From Gnetum montanum (taxonomy: Eukaryota; Streptophyta; Gnetopsida; Gnetales; Gnetaceae), in contig MNCI01020158.1 in NCBI GenBank assembly GCA_015680685.1, positions 317,314 through 381,313 of the forward strand: DNA of 64,000 nt. Reading direction: 5' to 3'. Shown piece by piece: positions 33,024 to 43,855 of this stretch. Each line of letters begins with the position of its first letter. The first letter of the stretch is position 1. The notes below the pieces were generated by a model that worked only from the letters and a program-made list of their open reading frames with translations, made no database searches and was not told the DNA's origin. A program made the translations under genes and the position numbers.

Positions 33024-34899
33024 TGATGAGCAACAGATACCCCCTATTCCCAACCATAAGAATCACAAGTGTTCACATGCAATCCAGTTGAATTTCATGG
33101 ATGTGACTAGTTGTGGTCTCTAGATCATTAACCATTGATTGTAGGATGTTGTCTTCCCATTTGGACTAGTGGTAGCTTTGTCGCATATGGTTTAGTCCAA
33201 GGTGAGGCATATGATAGTTGATGTTGTTTTAGCTTTATGCTACTCCTAATGATAATAGAGAAATTAATTATTTAATCTAATTAACAATGGAAAGTAAATT
33301 CTAAACTAGCCTACGAGTGATGAGTGTCCATTCTCAGCTTGTTGTACATGTCTTGAACCCATGCACCCACTACTAGGATTACCAAGTATTATGCTATTGG
33401 GGAAACAAACTGATAGCACTGTTGGGATTATGAAGCAAATATGTGTTTATGCTTGAAACTGGTCATGCTCATTCCACCAATTGACTAACTTGCATGAAAT
33501 GTAGATATTAACTAAGTACATGAAACATAAATATTAACTAAGTACATGTAAAGTAAAATTACATGGAAAGAAAATCTAATCTAAGTGAAAGTGCTATAAT
33601 GAATGAGAATCAATCTTGATCTTATTGCCACTCATGGAATGTGTCTAGGTACATTGCCACTTGATGAGTGTCAAAGTGTCATGTTGATGGGGCCCTCCAT
33701 TGATGTGGCATCATTGACAAGGCCTCATTTAGTGGTGTTGCCTTGTCTATGGGGCCATGTCGATGTAGCGTATGCTACGTCTATGGGCCCTCATCAACAT
33801 AGTATTGTAGCAAAAACTATAAATACAAGCTCCCAGCCATGTTTATGGGAATTAAAGTCATATTAGTAGCTAAACTCTTATAGTTTTTTACATTAAAAAG
33901 TTAGAATATTTTCTCAAGTACCTGTAGCAGAAGTCATTGAGTATACGGATCTTTATTTGAGCACTATTGTACCTGAACCACACCAATGTGTATGGCAATA
34001 AAGATGAGCTTCTTGATAAAACTTGTAGCATTCTGGATAGTTTATTATGTTTTATTCATGCATTTAATTTTTTCAATTATTTATTAAATATTTTCTAGTA
34101 ATTAAGATAATTAAGTACTTAAGCAAGATAAGCTAGATAGATTAAATACATAAGTATGACCACTTCAAGCATAAACACATATATGCTTAATAATCCCAGC
34201 AATGTTATTGCTTGGTGCACCTAGTAGCATAGCACTTTGTAACCTAGTACTGGATATGTGGGTTCAAGATGTGTATGAAAAGTGGGACCAGATGCTTATG
34301 TTAGGACTAGTTAGAGGTTAGTTAAGTAGTTAAATTAAATTAGTTCTCAATTTACTCCATCTCTCTCTTTAAGCACCAAAATCATAAAACACAAAACAAT
34401 AAAAATCATATGTCTTGATTACACTTAACCATACCATGAGCATCACAAGTATAATTGGAAAGACAACAAATGATCTTAGGGCAAGGTTCACTTCCTAGAA
34501 GACTAGTGTACCGAACACTAGAGAGTCCATGGAATTTGACTGGATCACACGTGAACACTTCATGATTTGTATGGTTTGGAATAGTGGTACCTTCCATCGC
34601 TTATCACCACTAGAATAAGACATTGTACAACTAACTTAGATCCACACTACGGGCACTCACTAATTGTTCTCCAAGACTATAGAATAAAACTGCAATAGTT
34701 CAACTACTCTATTGATAAAATAATTGGATGAATCATGTGTCCAAGTGTTGTATTTATAGGGAGGCACACATCTTGTGATATTAGATATCCAATGTTGAAA
34801 CTTGTACTTTGATATTGAGGCTCTAATATCAAATCCTCCATATTGGATATTTAATATTAGATACTTGATATCTTAGCCTGCGAAAAACCCAATTTATCA
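33024..34899 (-). repeat. Element C 5' LTR, split by a solo LTR
   Basis: About 926 bp of LTR in two pieces, 33024-33661 and 34612-34899. It matches 17130-18007, and the alignment resumes exactly after the solo LTR and one CCACT copy. U3 retains a TATA box (TATTTATA on + near 34752) and GATATC/GATATT cores up to 34872. Confidence 0.8.
33662..34606 (+). mobile_element. Solo LTR of a related family
   Basis: 945 bp from TGATGAGTGTC to CGCTTATCA, flanked by CCACT at 33657-33661 and 34607-34611. TATAAATA is at 33818-33825 and AATAAAG near 33992. Its U3 lacks the GATATC array and instead has repeats of GATGGGGCC/ATGGGGCC type (33685-33800). R and U5 resemble those of A, B, C and E. It is explained by LTR-LTR recombination removing the internal part of an inserted element. 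Confidence 0.85.
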
Positions 34900-34904
34900 A
34901 TTAC

Positions 34905-35874
34905 CATTGCAAAATTCTTATTACATGCATTTCAAGTTCTTTTATTCCAAATTGTTTTGGAATGATATAAAATGACATTAAAATCTCTTAAAATACATAA
35001 AGGTTTATTGATAAAAGGGAAAATATTAGGAAATTTTTGTAAAAATGCTTTCTTATTTTCTAGCCTTACTAAATCATAAGCATTAACATATTAGAATTTT
35101 AGCATTTTTTAAAAGTAAACAAACTATAAAATGTGGATGCCAAACTATTCAAATTTTCATAGATTGATTATATGATGTGTAGAAGATAAATTCCATCTCA
35201 TGAAAATTTTTTCTACATAAAAAATTACTCTATTCCTCATTTTCTTTTGTTTTTTAATGCACATTATATTAGATTTTTAGAATACCACAAATGTTGAATG
35301 GTGTTGAATTTCTAGAAAATGATGCTTAATTAAGCATGGAAGATAAGGATTCTTCATGTCATTGTCCAACAAATTCAAGACACATAAGGGTATGTGGAAG
35401 CTTCTAGTAATTAATTCTTGGTAAGTCCTATAGCCAATATTTTGTGACTTTCCTAACATGTTAGGTAATAATGAAATAGATGTTGTCTCTAATATTGAAA
35501 CTGAAAAATCATCCTACTCTTTCTCTTTAATTCAAACTAGGTTTGAATGTCACACATTGGAAAATGATCCATTACAGATGATTAAGGCTTGTGAGTCCAT
35601 CTCTTAAGTCTTTGTTTTTCATGCTACAAGTGTAGTACATGAGGAAAATGTCAATTTGCTTTGAGATCCACCATTTTTTTGATATATGTATAAATATGCA
35701 TGTTAAGATTTATAGCATATGGATTTTTTTTCACCATATAAGAAACCCTATGGGCTACATTGCAAAGGTGAGAAGCTTGGTATAACATAGATCAAAATCC
35801 ACTTGTAATACATAGAGCCAATGATGTTTCCATCCCAAAAAATCTTTCTTATTTCATACTTTGCATCCCAAAGT
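34905..35874 (-). mobile_element. LINE-1, 5' half: endonuclease region, decayed
   Basis: On the - strand near 35120-34920 it encodes a stretch with LENKKAFLQKFPNIFPF followed by LRDFNVI, matching the GDFNVI motif of AP-type endonucleases with G changed to R. The frame then joins 17124 after removal of element C. Sequence closer to 35874 has no clear motif. Short ORFs such as 35277-35459 are pieces of it. Confidence 0.6.
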
Positions 35875-36258
35875 TATTATCGTGAAGAAAAATTTAAAAA
35901 ATAGAATTTTATAAAAAATAACAACTATGGCTTATTTTCTTTATCTATATTTCTAATTATTTATATTTCCTAATTATCATGGCTCATAATAGCCATTGTT
36001 TAAAAAATTTAGTCCTAAGATTATTGAAATTTTCTCCATAATTTTAGGACTAATTCATTCATATGTAAAAGGCCTTGGATAGTTTTTTTTGGTAGCAATA
36101 TTATTCTTTCCTAGAGATTAATAGATTGCATACTATCCCATGGAGGTTTTCCTTTACATTAAAGAATTTTACCACATAAATCCTATGGTTATTTCTCTGC
36201 TATTTTTAGTATTTTTTTCATCATCGTTTTGTTTCTTGCTTCTATATTATATCCAACA
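35875..36258 (+). repeat. Copia-1 5' LTR
   Basis: It starts TATTATCGTGAAG where the 3' LTR has TGTTGTAGTGAAG, so the terminal TG has become TA. It shares AAATTTAGTCCTAAG, the GGCCTTGGAT segment and TTTCTTGCTTCTATATT with the 3' LTR. Shorter than its partner by indels. Confidence 0.7.
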
Positions 36259-36264
36259 AAAAAC

Positions 36265-36276
36265 TAGTATTAGAGT
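36265..36276 (+). promoter_or_regulatory. Primer-binding site of Copia-1 (tRNA-Met type)
   Basis: TAGTATTAGAGT against the canonical TGGTATCAGAGC: three transitions in 12 bases. Confidence 0.65.
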
Positions 36277-36359
36277 GATAGGTTTTCTTTGTCATTTCTA
36301 GATAGGTTTTTCTTGGGCATAGTTCTTATTCTAGGTTCATGTTCTTTGGACAAGATAGA

Positions 36360-36990
36360 AAAGATGAGATCCAAAAGATGATAGGTGCTAATTGGTAATG
36401 GTTAATATCTTATACTAGAAGAAATAAAAGGCTTTGATTACAAAGAAGATTATGAAAAATCCTTTGGGCATGAGTGATGAATATTGGAAGAAGCTTGATA
36501 GGAATTCTTTATCCCTTAGTAGGATTTGTTTGTCTAATGATGCTCTCTACAATGTCATAGATCTAGAAAATACTAAAGAGTTATGGTAAAAGCTTTTGTT
36601 TCTGCATAAGCAACCCTCTAGGATGAACAAATTTTTTGTAATGAGATGATTATTCTAGATAAATATGAAGGAAAACTCTTCTCACTCAGTAGCTTTCAAA
36701 ATTTAATAAATTTTCTTGCAAGTTGAAATTGTTGAAAGTGACATTGGATGAAAAAGTCTAACAATTGGTGTTGCTTTACACTTTGCCTAATAATTAGGAG
36801 ATTCTGGTTTGTACTAAAACTACTATGATCTAATGCATTAAATTTTGATGATGTGGTTTCTAGTTTGTTGAATGCAAAAAAGAGGAAGGCATCCATGAAA
36901 AATGTTTTTAGCAGTACAAAAGCTTTACATATTAAAAGAAGAGGTAGATCTCAACAAAGAGACTAAGAAAAGCATCAAGGATAAACTTAG
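36360..36990 (+). pseudogene. gag: Gag remnant of Copia-1
   Basis: Frames around 36400-36900 give copia gag-like pieces, for example a DKYEGKLFSLSSFQNL stretch and LNFDDVVSSLLNAKKRK, typical of the UBN2-type region before a zinc knuckle. Several stops and shifts. The knuckle itself was probably lost at the LINE junction near 36990-37040. Confidence 0.5.
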
Positions 36991-37710
36991 AGTAATAAAA
37001 AATTTCAAAACAAAGATTTCTCTAGTAGAGTTCCCAACAACTTGGCAAAAATATTACTCACAATGATCATTCGATCATTGTTCAAATTATTTTCAGTTCC
37101 TTTTTTATATAATAATATAGATTTACTAGTTTGTACTAATAAATGTTGATTTAATCATTTCTCTATTGCTGAATTTAATTTGTACCAAATTTCTCTATGA
37201 ATAATATATATACCATCTGAATTTATAGCTTTGCCATATGCTAGCTTTTTCATAACCTTTGTGACTTCCTAAAGAGTAAATTGAAGAGGTGCTTATTGTA
37301 CAATAGTAGTAGAATTATCATGTTGTCCTATAGATAGCTTATTATTAAATAAGCAAAAATCTTAAAAATAAAAATTAAATGATGAAGAGGTTTTATGATG
37401 AAAATAGTATCAAAACTATCTAGGTTCCTTTTTACTTATGTAAGAAAAATATTCTTGCTATTCCCTGATAAATTTCCTTTTCTTGGTTCTAATTAAGCAT
37501 TTATATGGCTTAACTAAACTTTGTCTATGACTCTTATTTGCATTGTTAATATTTTGAATAGCTTATATGCAATCCTCATCAAACTAAGTCTTTTGAACAC
37601 CTTCTTATTGTGAATGCACAACTTACTTAGCTGATGTAAGAAAAATTTGTTCAAGATCCTTATGTCATCTTTCAAGAACTCATTTTTCATTTGCTACATT
37701 CATATATTTT
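36990..37710 (-). mobile_element. LINE-2 fragment inside Copia-1
   Basis: On the - strand: EEVTKV-like residues followed by MKKLAYGKAINSDGI (near 37260-37190), then EIWYKL and MIIVSNIFAKLLGTLLEKSL (about 37080-37000). This is the linker between endonuclease and RT and the first RT motifs of a non-LTR element. Upstream (37300-37690) is a Lys/Arg-rich linker. It stops abruptly at the Copia-1 junction. Confidence 0.55.
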
Positions 37711-37869
37711 TTCATGACTACTAGGGGGAGTCTATACTAACATTTTTATCTATTTTTATTTTTTGTTGGTTATGAAACAATTGGAATTTGTAATAAAAAC
37801 TTAACATGATAAAGATCTTGGTGAACTTAGCATTTGCAATATTGACACTCGTACTTCATTTCATGTATG

Positions 37870-40380
37870 TTCCTATGAGCCTTATTTTCATATTTTATTT
37901 TGCTATTAGTTAGCAAACTTATTTCTAAAGATGGTGATATTTCTCACATTGGCAATTAGCACCCTATTACTCATCTAAATTTTGTTTCTAAAATATTGGC
38001 TAAATGTCTTACTAGAAGATTGAAATGAATTATTTCTCAATTAATTACTCTAGTGCAAATTGGCTTTGTCAAAGTTAGATATATTTTGGATAATGTTATG
38101 GTACCATAGGAGGGTATGCAATGGGATGAGGATTCCAATCAGGACATTATTTTTTTGAAGCTTGATTATGCTAAAGCATATGATAGAATTGAATGGTAGT
38201 TTATTATTACTTGTCTTTACAAAAATTGTTTTAATAAAGAAATTATTGGAATGGTGGAGACTCGTTTTGCAGATACTAATGTAATTGTGGCTACAAATGT
38301 TGGTATACTAAGAGCTTCAAGCTTGAACACTTAGTTAGGCAAGGCTATCATCTTGCTCCTGATCTTTTAATCTTTGATATATATTTTTTATGTTATGCTA
38401 TACACAAGGACTAGGGACATAATTTGCTACAAGGAATATTTATTGAAAATAATGTTCCTACTTTATTAAATATGCATTTTGTAGATGACTTCTTTTTTAT
38501 GATAAAAAATGACAAAGCTATTGGAGATTGTCCTTTTTATCATGTTGATCAATATTGTAAACTTTCAGGATCTTAGATTAATTGGTTTAAATATTCTATT
38601 TTTTTTAATAAAAGGTTTCAAGAATGGGCTTTCTCTAAATCTTGGTATTTGCTAGAAAAGTTAAATATTTTCAAATTGTTAGGAATTCCTTTTTTCTTTG
38701 TTGATGTTCAAAAAATTTATGGAATGTTATAGTAAAGAAAAATGAATAAAAATTTATTAAGTGAAAGGAGAAGAATTTTTCAATGGTTGGTAAGTTTATT
38801 ATTTATAATCATGTTATTCAAGTTACTCATGTGTATTATTCATCATGTTGGGCTCTTACTATTTTTTCTTATCATTGCATTGATCAGCTTGTGTAAAATT
38901 TCCTTGAAGTAGTAGCCATTCCAAAAAAGGATTTTCCCATGTTGCTTAGGACATTTACACTTCTCATAAAGAGGATGATGGATTAAGATTGGTAAATTGT
39001 TATAAGCAAGGTATTGTGTTATGTGCTAAGTGGGTGGATAAATGCTTATCTCATGGAGAGCCTTGAAAGATTTTTTTTCTTGATAAGCACATTTAGATGG
39101 ATAAGTCTAGAGGTAGTGATTACTAGAAAGATATTCATTTTTTAATTGGATCTTTTTCCAACAGTTATTACTATATCAAATTCTATTATCATAAAGCATA
39201 TTTGAAAGGCTTAGAGCTTTATTAGTGATTTTTGGAACTTCAATAATATTATTGTTTCTTCCTCTATGCTTGATAAGCTTTCTCCTTGGTGGCTTAAAAC
39301 TAATAATGAACCATGGGCTATTTAGTATTCACACCTTTGTAGTACATGGTCAAGCTTGGCATTTCCTCCCTTTCATCTCTTCACATGCATAATTCTTAGA
39401 TTATTTAGTTTGAGTGTCAAAGTCTCTATGGCATTAATATTTCTAAAAAGTATACATTTTTTAATGTGTTGGATAGTTTGGATAGAAGTGTAGTTATTCA
39501 AGATTCTTATAATGGTTTTCCTAATTTTTCTTGGATTAACAACCATCATGTTTTTCTATATTGGCCAAAGATTGTGTATACTATTATTAGTTCTAATACT
39601 AATATATGATCAAGATTCAAATATCTTTGGAAGATCATAATGTGTAATTTTGTAAGCAACAACTTTAGAAGATATGAAATGCTACTATTCCTTCAAAATT
39701 TATACATTTTTAGTGGTACTTGATTCATCAAGATTTACTGATTGGTATTTGGTGCTCTCATTTGGGTGTTCATAACATAATATGTCCTATTTGCAAGATG
39801 AAAGATACATTCATCCATTGTGTTTTTACTTGTTCCCTTGCTCATAGCTCTTGGACTTGGTGTAGTAGGTATTTACATGGTTTTCAACTAGGATTAAGTA
39901 AATTTTTATTTGGTAAAACTCTTCAACTTCAAGGATTTCTACTTCATAGTTGGTGTTGCTTTTAACCTTTTATTCTTTATGCCATCTGGTAGGTTCGATG
40001 TAATGTGGTTTTTTACATAGATTCTCTAGCTAATTTTCTTTTTTTGTCAGTTCAAGATGGCATTATTTAGCAGTTGATGCTTTAATTGAATGCCTAAATG
40101 TTTATCTCTATAGTTTTCTTTTTCATTAACAAGAATCTTTTAGGAGGAAGTGAAAACCCATTTGGATGCTTTTGAATGAGGGCAAGGTCTTATCCTTTTC
40201 CTGCCCCAAGGGGAGGTTTTTTGGGATTAGTTGTAAGGATAAAAACCTTAAAAGGAGTCTCCAAATTTTTTTGGGTCTTTCAATTCTATTAGTTTGGAGT
40301 TTCTCCTCTGCTTCTTTACTTTTGTGTTTTGAATTCTATTTTTTTAATGTATTTATTTTTGAGGTTTGACAACCCTCCAC
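37870..40380 (+). mobile_element. LINE-3, 5'-truncated (RT to C-terminal zinc domain), decayed
   Basis: + strand. SKDGDISHIGN with HPITHLNFVSKILAKCL (37925-38010), FLKLDYAKAYDRIEW (RT motif A, near 38150-38196), MHFVDDFFFM (38470-38505; FADD box), and in the open frame 39720-39965 a zinc-binding motif CPICKMKDTFIHCVFTC, as at the C-terminus of plant L1 RTs. Earlier endonuclease sequence is missing. The end is near 40380 and copia sequence resumes by 40425. The 37711-37869 stretch is unassigned. Confidence 0.7.
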
Positions 40381-40409
40381 CCTTCCTATTTCCATACCTT
40401 AATTAGTAG

Positions 40410-43210
40410 GCCTATTGGACATGTCAAGCTTGGAAATGAAACGACATGTATAATTTAAGGGATTTGTGATGTGATCATTGCATAAAAATATCATATCTAT
40501 TAGGCAACTAGATGATGTTGGATGCAAATCCATCTTTGGTGAAGAAACGCAAAGGGAATTTTGATAGTATTGAGAAAGATGGATCCTTGTACATCATGTA
40601 TGATGTTGCACTTGGATCGAAAGATAATGTTGTAGTGATTGAGGATGAGCAAGATGATGAGATTGAGCTTTTGCATAAACACCTTGGATATTTGAGCAAA
40701 TGCAGCTTAAAGAAACTATAAAGAGGTCATCTTTTACCAAATATTTTACATATTTTGTTAAAATTTATGAAGATTGTAAATATAGTAAGAATCATTAGGT
40801 AAATTTTAAATGAAATGATCATCATATACAAAAGGATTTCCTTGATTTATTATATTCTAATGTTGTTGGTCCTATTACTCATGAATCAATTTTTGGTGCT
40901 TTGTACATGATTACCTTCCTTAATAATTTTTCTTATAAATTTTGGTTGTATAAAATGAGAGAAAAATTAGAAGCCTTTGATAAATTTAAGGTTTTTAAGG
41001 CTCATGTTGAAACTAAATCTAGATTGACATATAATGGAGGTGAATATTATTCAAGGGAGTTTGAGTAATATTGCATTGATGCTAACATCAAGCATGAAAG
41101 GACTGTTCCTAGTACTCCTCAATAGAATGATGTGCAGAAAGATATAATTGAACAATCTTGGAAAGAATCTAATGTATATTAAATATCTAATTTATCCAAA
41201 ACTTTTTGTGCTGTAGCTATTACAGTAGTTGCCTATCTAATTAATAGGTATCCAAGTATACCTATTGATGGAAAAATTCTAGAGATGGTTTGGGGTGGGA
41301 GAAATATCTCTTATGATTAGCTAAGAACCTTTGGATGTGCTTCTTATAGTCATGTCCAATGATAAAATGAGGAAAATTGAATGACAGAGAACAATTAAGT
41401 ATATTTTTTGGTTATGGTGGTGATAACAGAGGTTATCTTTTATGAGAACTTATTACTAAGAAGTTCTTTAGAAGCCAAGATATCACATTTAGGGAGGATG
41501 TGATGTACAAAAATTTGAACAAGTATTTTGAAAAAACATCTAACAAGGAAGATTTTGTGCACATTCTAATTAATGATGAGCAATCATTAATGTAGCATGA
41601 CAGTCTTGAAGGATATGAAAATGAAACCATTGAGGAGTCTTTTATTTTTCGTAATGGATCTCACAGTGACAAAAATGAACAATTCTAAGAGGATGAAGAT
41701 CTTGCATAAGGAGTTCATTTGAGATGATCTAGAAGGATAAGAAGATTACTGATATGATATGATGATTACATCATGTACACAAATGGTGGGGAGCCAACAT
41801 CTTATCAAACAAGTATGGTTTCTAAAAACTATAAAATGTGAAAAGCTATCATGGAGGATGAATTAAAGTTCCTTTATCAAAATCACACATGGGACTTGGT
41901 GCCTTTGCTAGAAGGCAAGAAATGTTTAAGTTATAGGTGGGTAGATGTGTTAAAAACTAATCCTAATGGCTAGAAGTAATACAAAGTTAGGTTGATGGTT
42001 AAAGGATTCATCAAATAGGTAGGTATTGATTTCATGGAAAATTTTCATCTATTATAAAACATTCCTGCATTCGTATTCTCTTAGCCATAGTAGCTTGTAT
42101 GAATTTGGAGTTGGAGCAGTTGGATATAAAAACTACCTTTTTACATGGAGATTTAGAGGAGATCTACATGCAGATACTAGAGGGATTGGATATTATAAAA
42201 GATTTCATATACATGTTGAGGAAAAGTCTATGTGATTTGAAGCAAGCACCTTAACAATGGTATTAAAAATTTGATGGTTTCATGATTAGCTAGGATTAAA
42301 CCAAATGTGTAGTTAATTAGTATGTGTACCTTCATAAAATAGTTCTAGGTAAGCTTATGGTGTTAATGTTATATGTTGATGACATGTTATTGGATGGAAA
42401 TGATGTTGCTAAAATAAAAAATTATAGAACATGTCAAAAATTTTTGGAACCAAGGATCTTGGGGCTGCTAAACAAATATTGGGTATGGAGATCTATAGAG
42501 ACAGAAAATCTAGTTTATAATGATTGTCACAATTTGATTATATTAGAAAAGTATTGGAATGTTTTAACATGTTGAATTGTATTCCTATCAGTCCTTCATT
42601 AGGATCATACTTCCAATTGTCAAAAAGGAATGAAGTTCAGATTAAAGAGGAAGTTCATAGTATGTGATTCATTCATTATACTTCTATTTTGGGAAGTTTG
42701 ATGTATGTAATGATTTGTACCAGACTTGACACTACCTATGTAGTGAAAGTGGTATCATGATTCATGAGCAATCCTAAAAAGAAACATTGGGAAATTGTCA
42801 GATGGATACTATGGTACTTGAAAGGAAAAATGCACTATACCTTGTCTTTTGATGGTTCTTAATTTTTTCTTCCTAGTTATTTTGATGTAGATTATGCTAG
42901 TTGCAAAGATACACTTAGATTTATCATAGGTCTTATGTTCACTTTTGGTGGTGGAGTTATAAGTTGGATGTTCCATCGTCAATCTCATGTAATTATCTAT
43001 CTTTTATTGAGGGTGAGTATGTTGCTCTCAACGAAGAAGCAAAAGAGAAGTTATGGTTGAAGAACATGTTATGTTGGTTTGAACATAGTCAACAAAATCA
43101 TACATTATATTGTGATAGCCATGGTGCCTTGTCCTTTTGTAGGAATGTAGCATACCATGCTCAAAGTAAGCATATTGATGTTGATATTACTTTGTTCAAG
43201 AGTTGATTGA
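40410..43210 (+). pseudogene. pol: Copia-1 protease end, integrase, RT and RNase H (decayed)
   Basis: 40420-40470 encodes KLGNETTCII, typical just after the copia protease core. 40512-40721 holds LLHKHLGYLSKCSLKKL, the GAG-pre-integrase H-x-RLGH region. Integrase remnants run through about 41400. The RT part includes a segment with EGKKCLSYRWVDVLKTNPNG (about 41900), FLHGDLEE-type residues (42140) and YVDD at 42372-42383 (frame 42324-42575). RNase H ends in GEYVALNEEAKEKLWLKNML and SKHIDVDI (42964-43206). Many stops and shifts. Confidence 0.65.
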
Positions 43211-43375
43211 AGTTATAAAGCTTGATGTTTAAAGATATCTACCTAGTCAAATGTTGTAGATTTCTTGACAAGGTATTGACTAGATGCAAACATTAAGATT
43301 TTTACAAAGGCATTGGCATAGTTTCTTGATGGAACTAACTTTGGAAAGTAGTCTATGCCTTGAAGAAAATTTATC

Positions 43376-43390
43376 TCCAAGTGGGAGAAT
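43376..43390 (+). promoter_or_regulatory. Polypurine tract of Copia-1
   Basis: TCCAAGTGGGAGAAT directly precedes the LTR start TGTTGTAGTG; this is the standard copia tract. Confidence 0.75.
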
Positions 43391-43855
43391 TGTTGTAGTG
43401 AAGACAAATTTAGAAAAGAATATTTTATAATAAACAATAACTATGACTTGTTTTCTTTTTTAGCCATGTTTGTAATTGTTGTTTTTATTCCCTAATTATA
43501 ATGGTTCATTATAACTATTGTTAAAAGAAATTTAGTCCTAAGGCAATTGAGATTTTCTCCATAAATTTAGGGCTAGTTCATTCCTATATAAAGGGCCTTG
43601 GATCTTTGTTTTTTTATGTGATTTTTTTTTGCTCAAGAAAGTAGAGAGAGGGTTCTTATTTGAAGTCTAAATCCTTGTTTATAGTGCTATTGTTGTTTTC
43701 TAAATATTAATAGACTACCTATGTTCTCATGGATGTTTCCCTTCACATTGAAGCATCTTACCATGTAACTCATATGGTTGTTTCTTTGCTATTTTTATTC
43801 TTTTATTTTCAACATCATTTTATTTCTTGCTTCTATATTGTGTGCAAAAACAACA
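43391..43855 (+). repeat. Copia-1 3' LTR
   Basis: It starts TGTTGTAGTGAAG and ends about CAACA at 43855. A TATA box (TATATAAA at 43585-43592) is present; in the 5' LTR the same place reads CATATGTAAAAGG. Confidence 0.7.

Larger units (their letters stand above)
17130..34899 (-). mobile_element. Element C: non-autonomous Athila-like element, carrying element D and a solo LTR
   Basis: The - strand element is bounded by ATTAC target duplications at 17125-17129 and 34900-34904. The 3' LTR is 17130-18007 and the 5' LTR is 33024-34899. Subtracting element D and the solo LTR leaves about 6.6 kb, close to element B. Internally only gag remnants and a 3' noncoding module are visible; protease and pol are not recognised. 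A decayed tRNA-Asp-type primer site and a GGGGGTA tract fix its orientation. It is inserted in LINE-1, whose endonuclease frame reads straight across the join when C is removed. Confidence 0.85.
35875..43855 (+). mobile_element. Copia-1: Ty1/copia element interrupted by LINE fragments
   Basis: Two similar LTRs (35875-36258 and 43391-43855) flank a tRNA-Met-type primer site, gag remnants, LINE-derived DNA, then the copia pol order protease, integrase, RT, RNase H. No convincing target duplication was found (AAAGT on the left, ACCTA on the right), so one outer end may be slightly misplaced or rearranged. Stops and shifts are frequent throughout; it is inactive. Confidence 0.75.

Noticed and set aside
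36990-40380. Twin-priming inversion of a single LINE
   Set aside because: Both fragments contain the same early RT segment with different sequence, so they overlap in protein position and probably come from different LINEs.
35875-43855. Copia-1 as an insertion into LINE-1
   Set aside because: The right flank (43856 on) has no convincing LINE motif and no target duplication is seen, so the relation is unproven.
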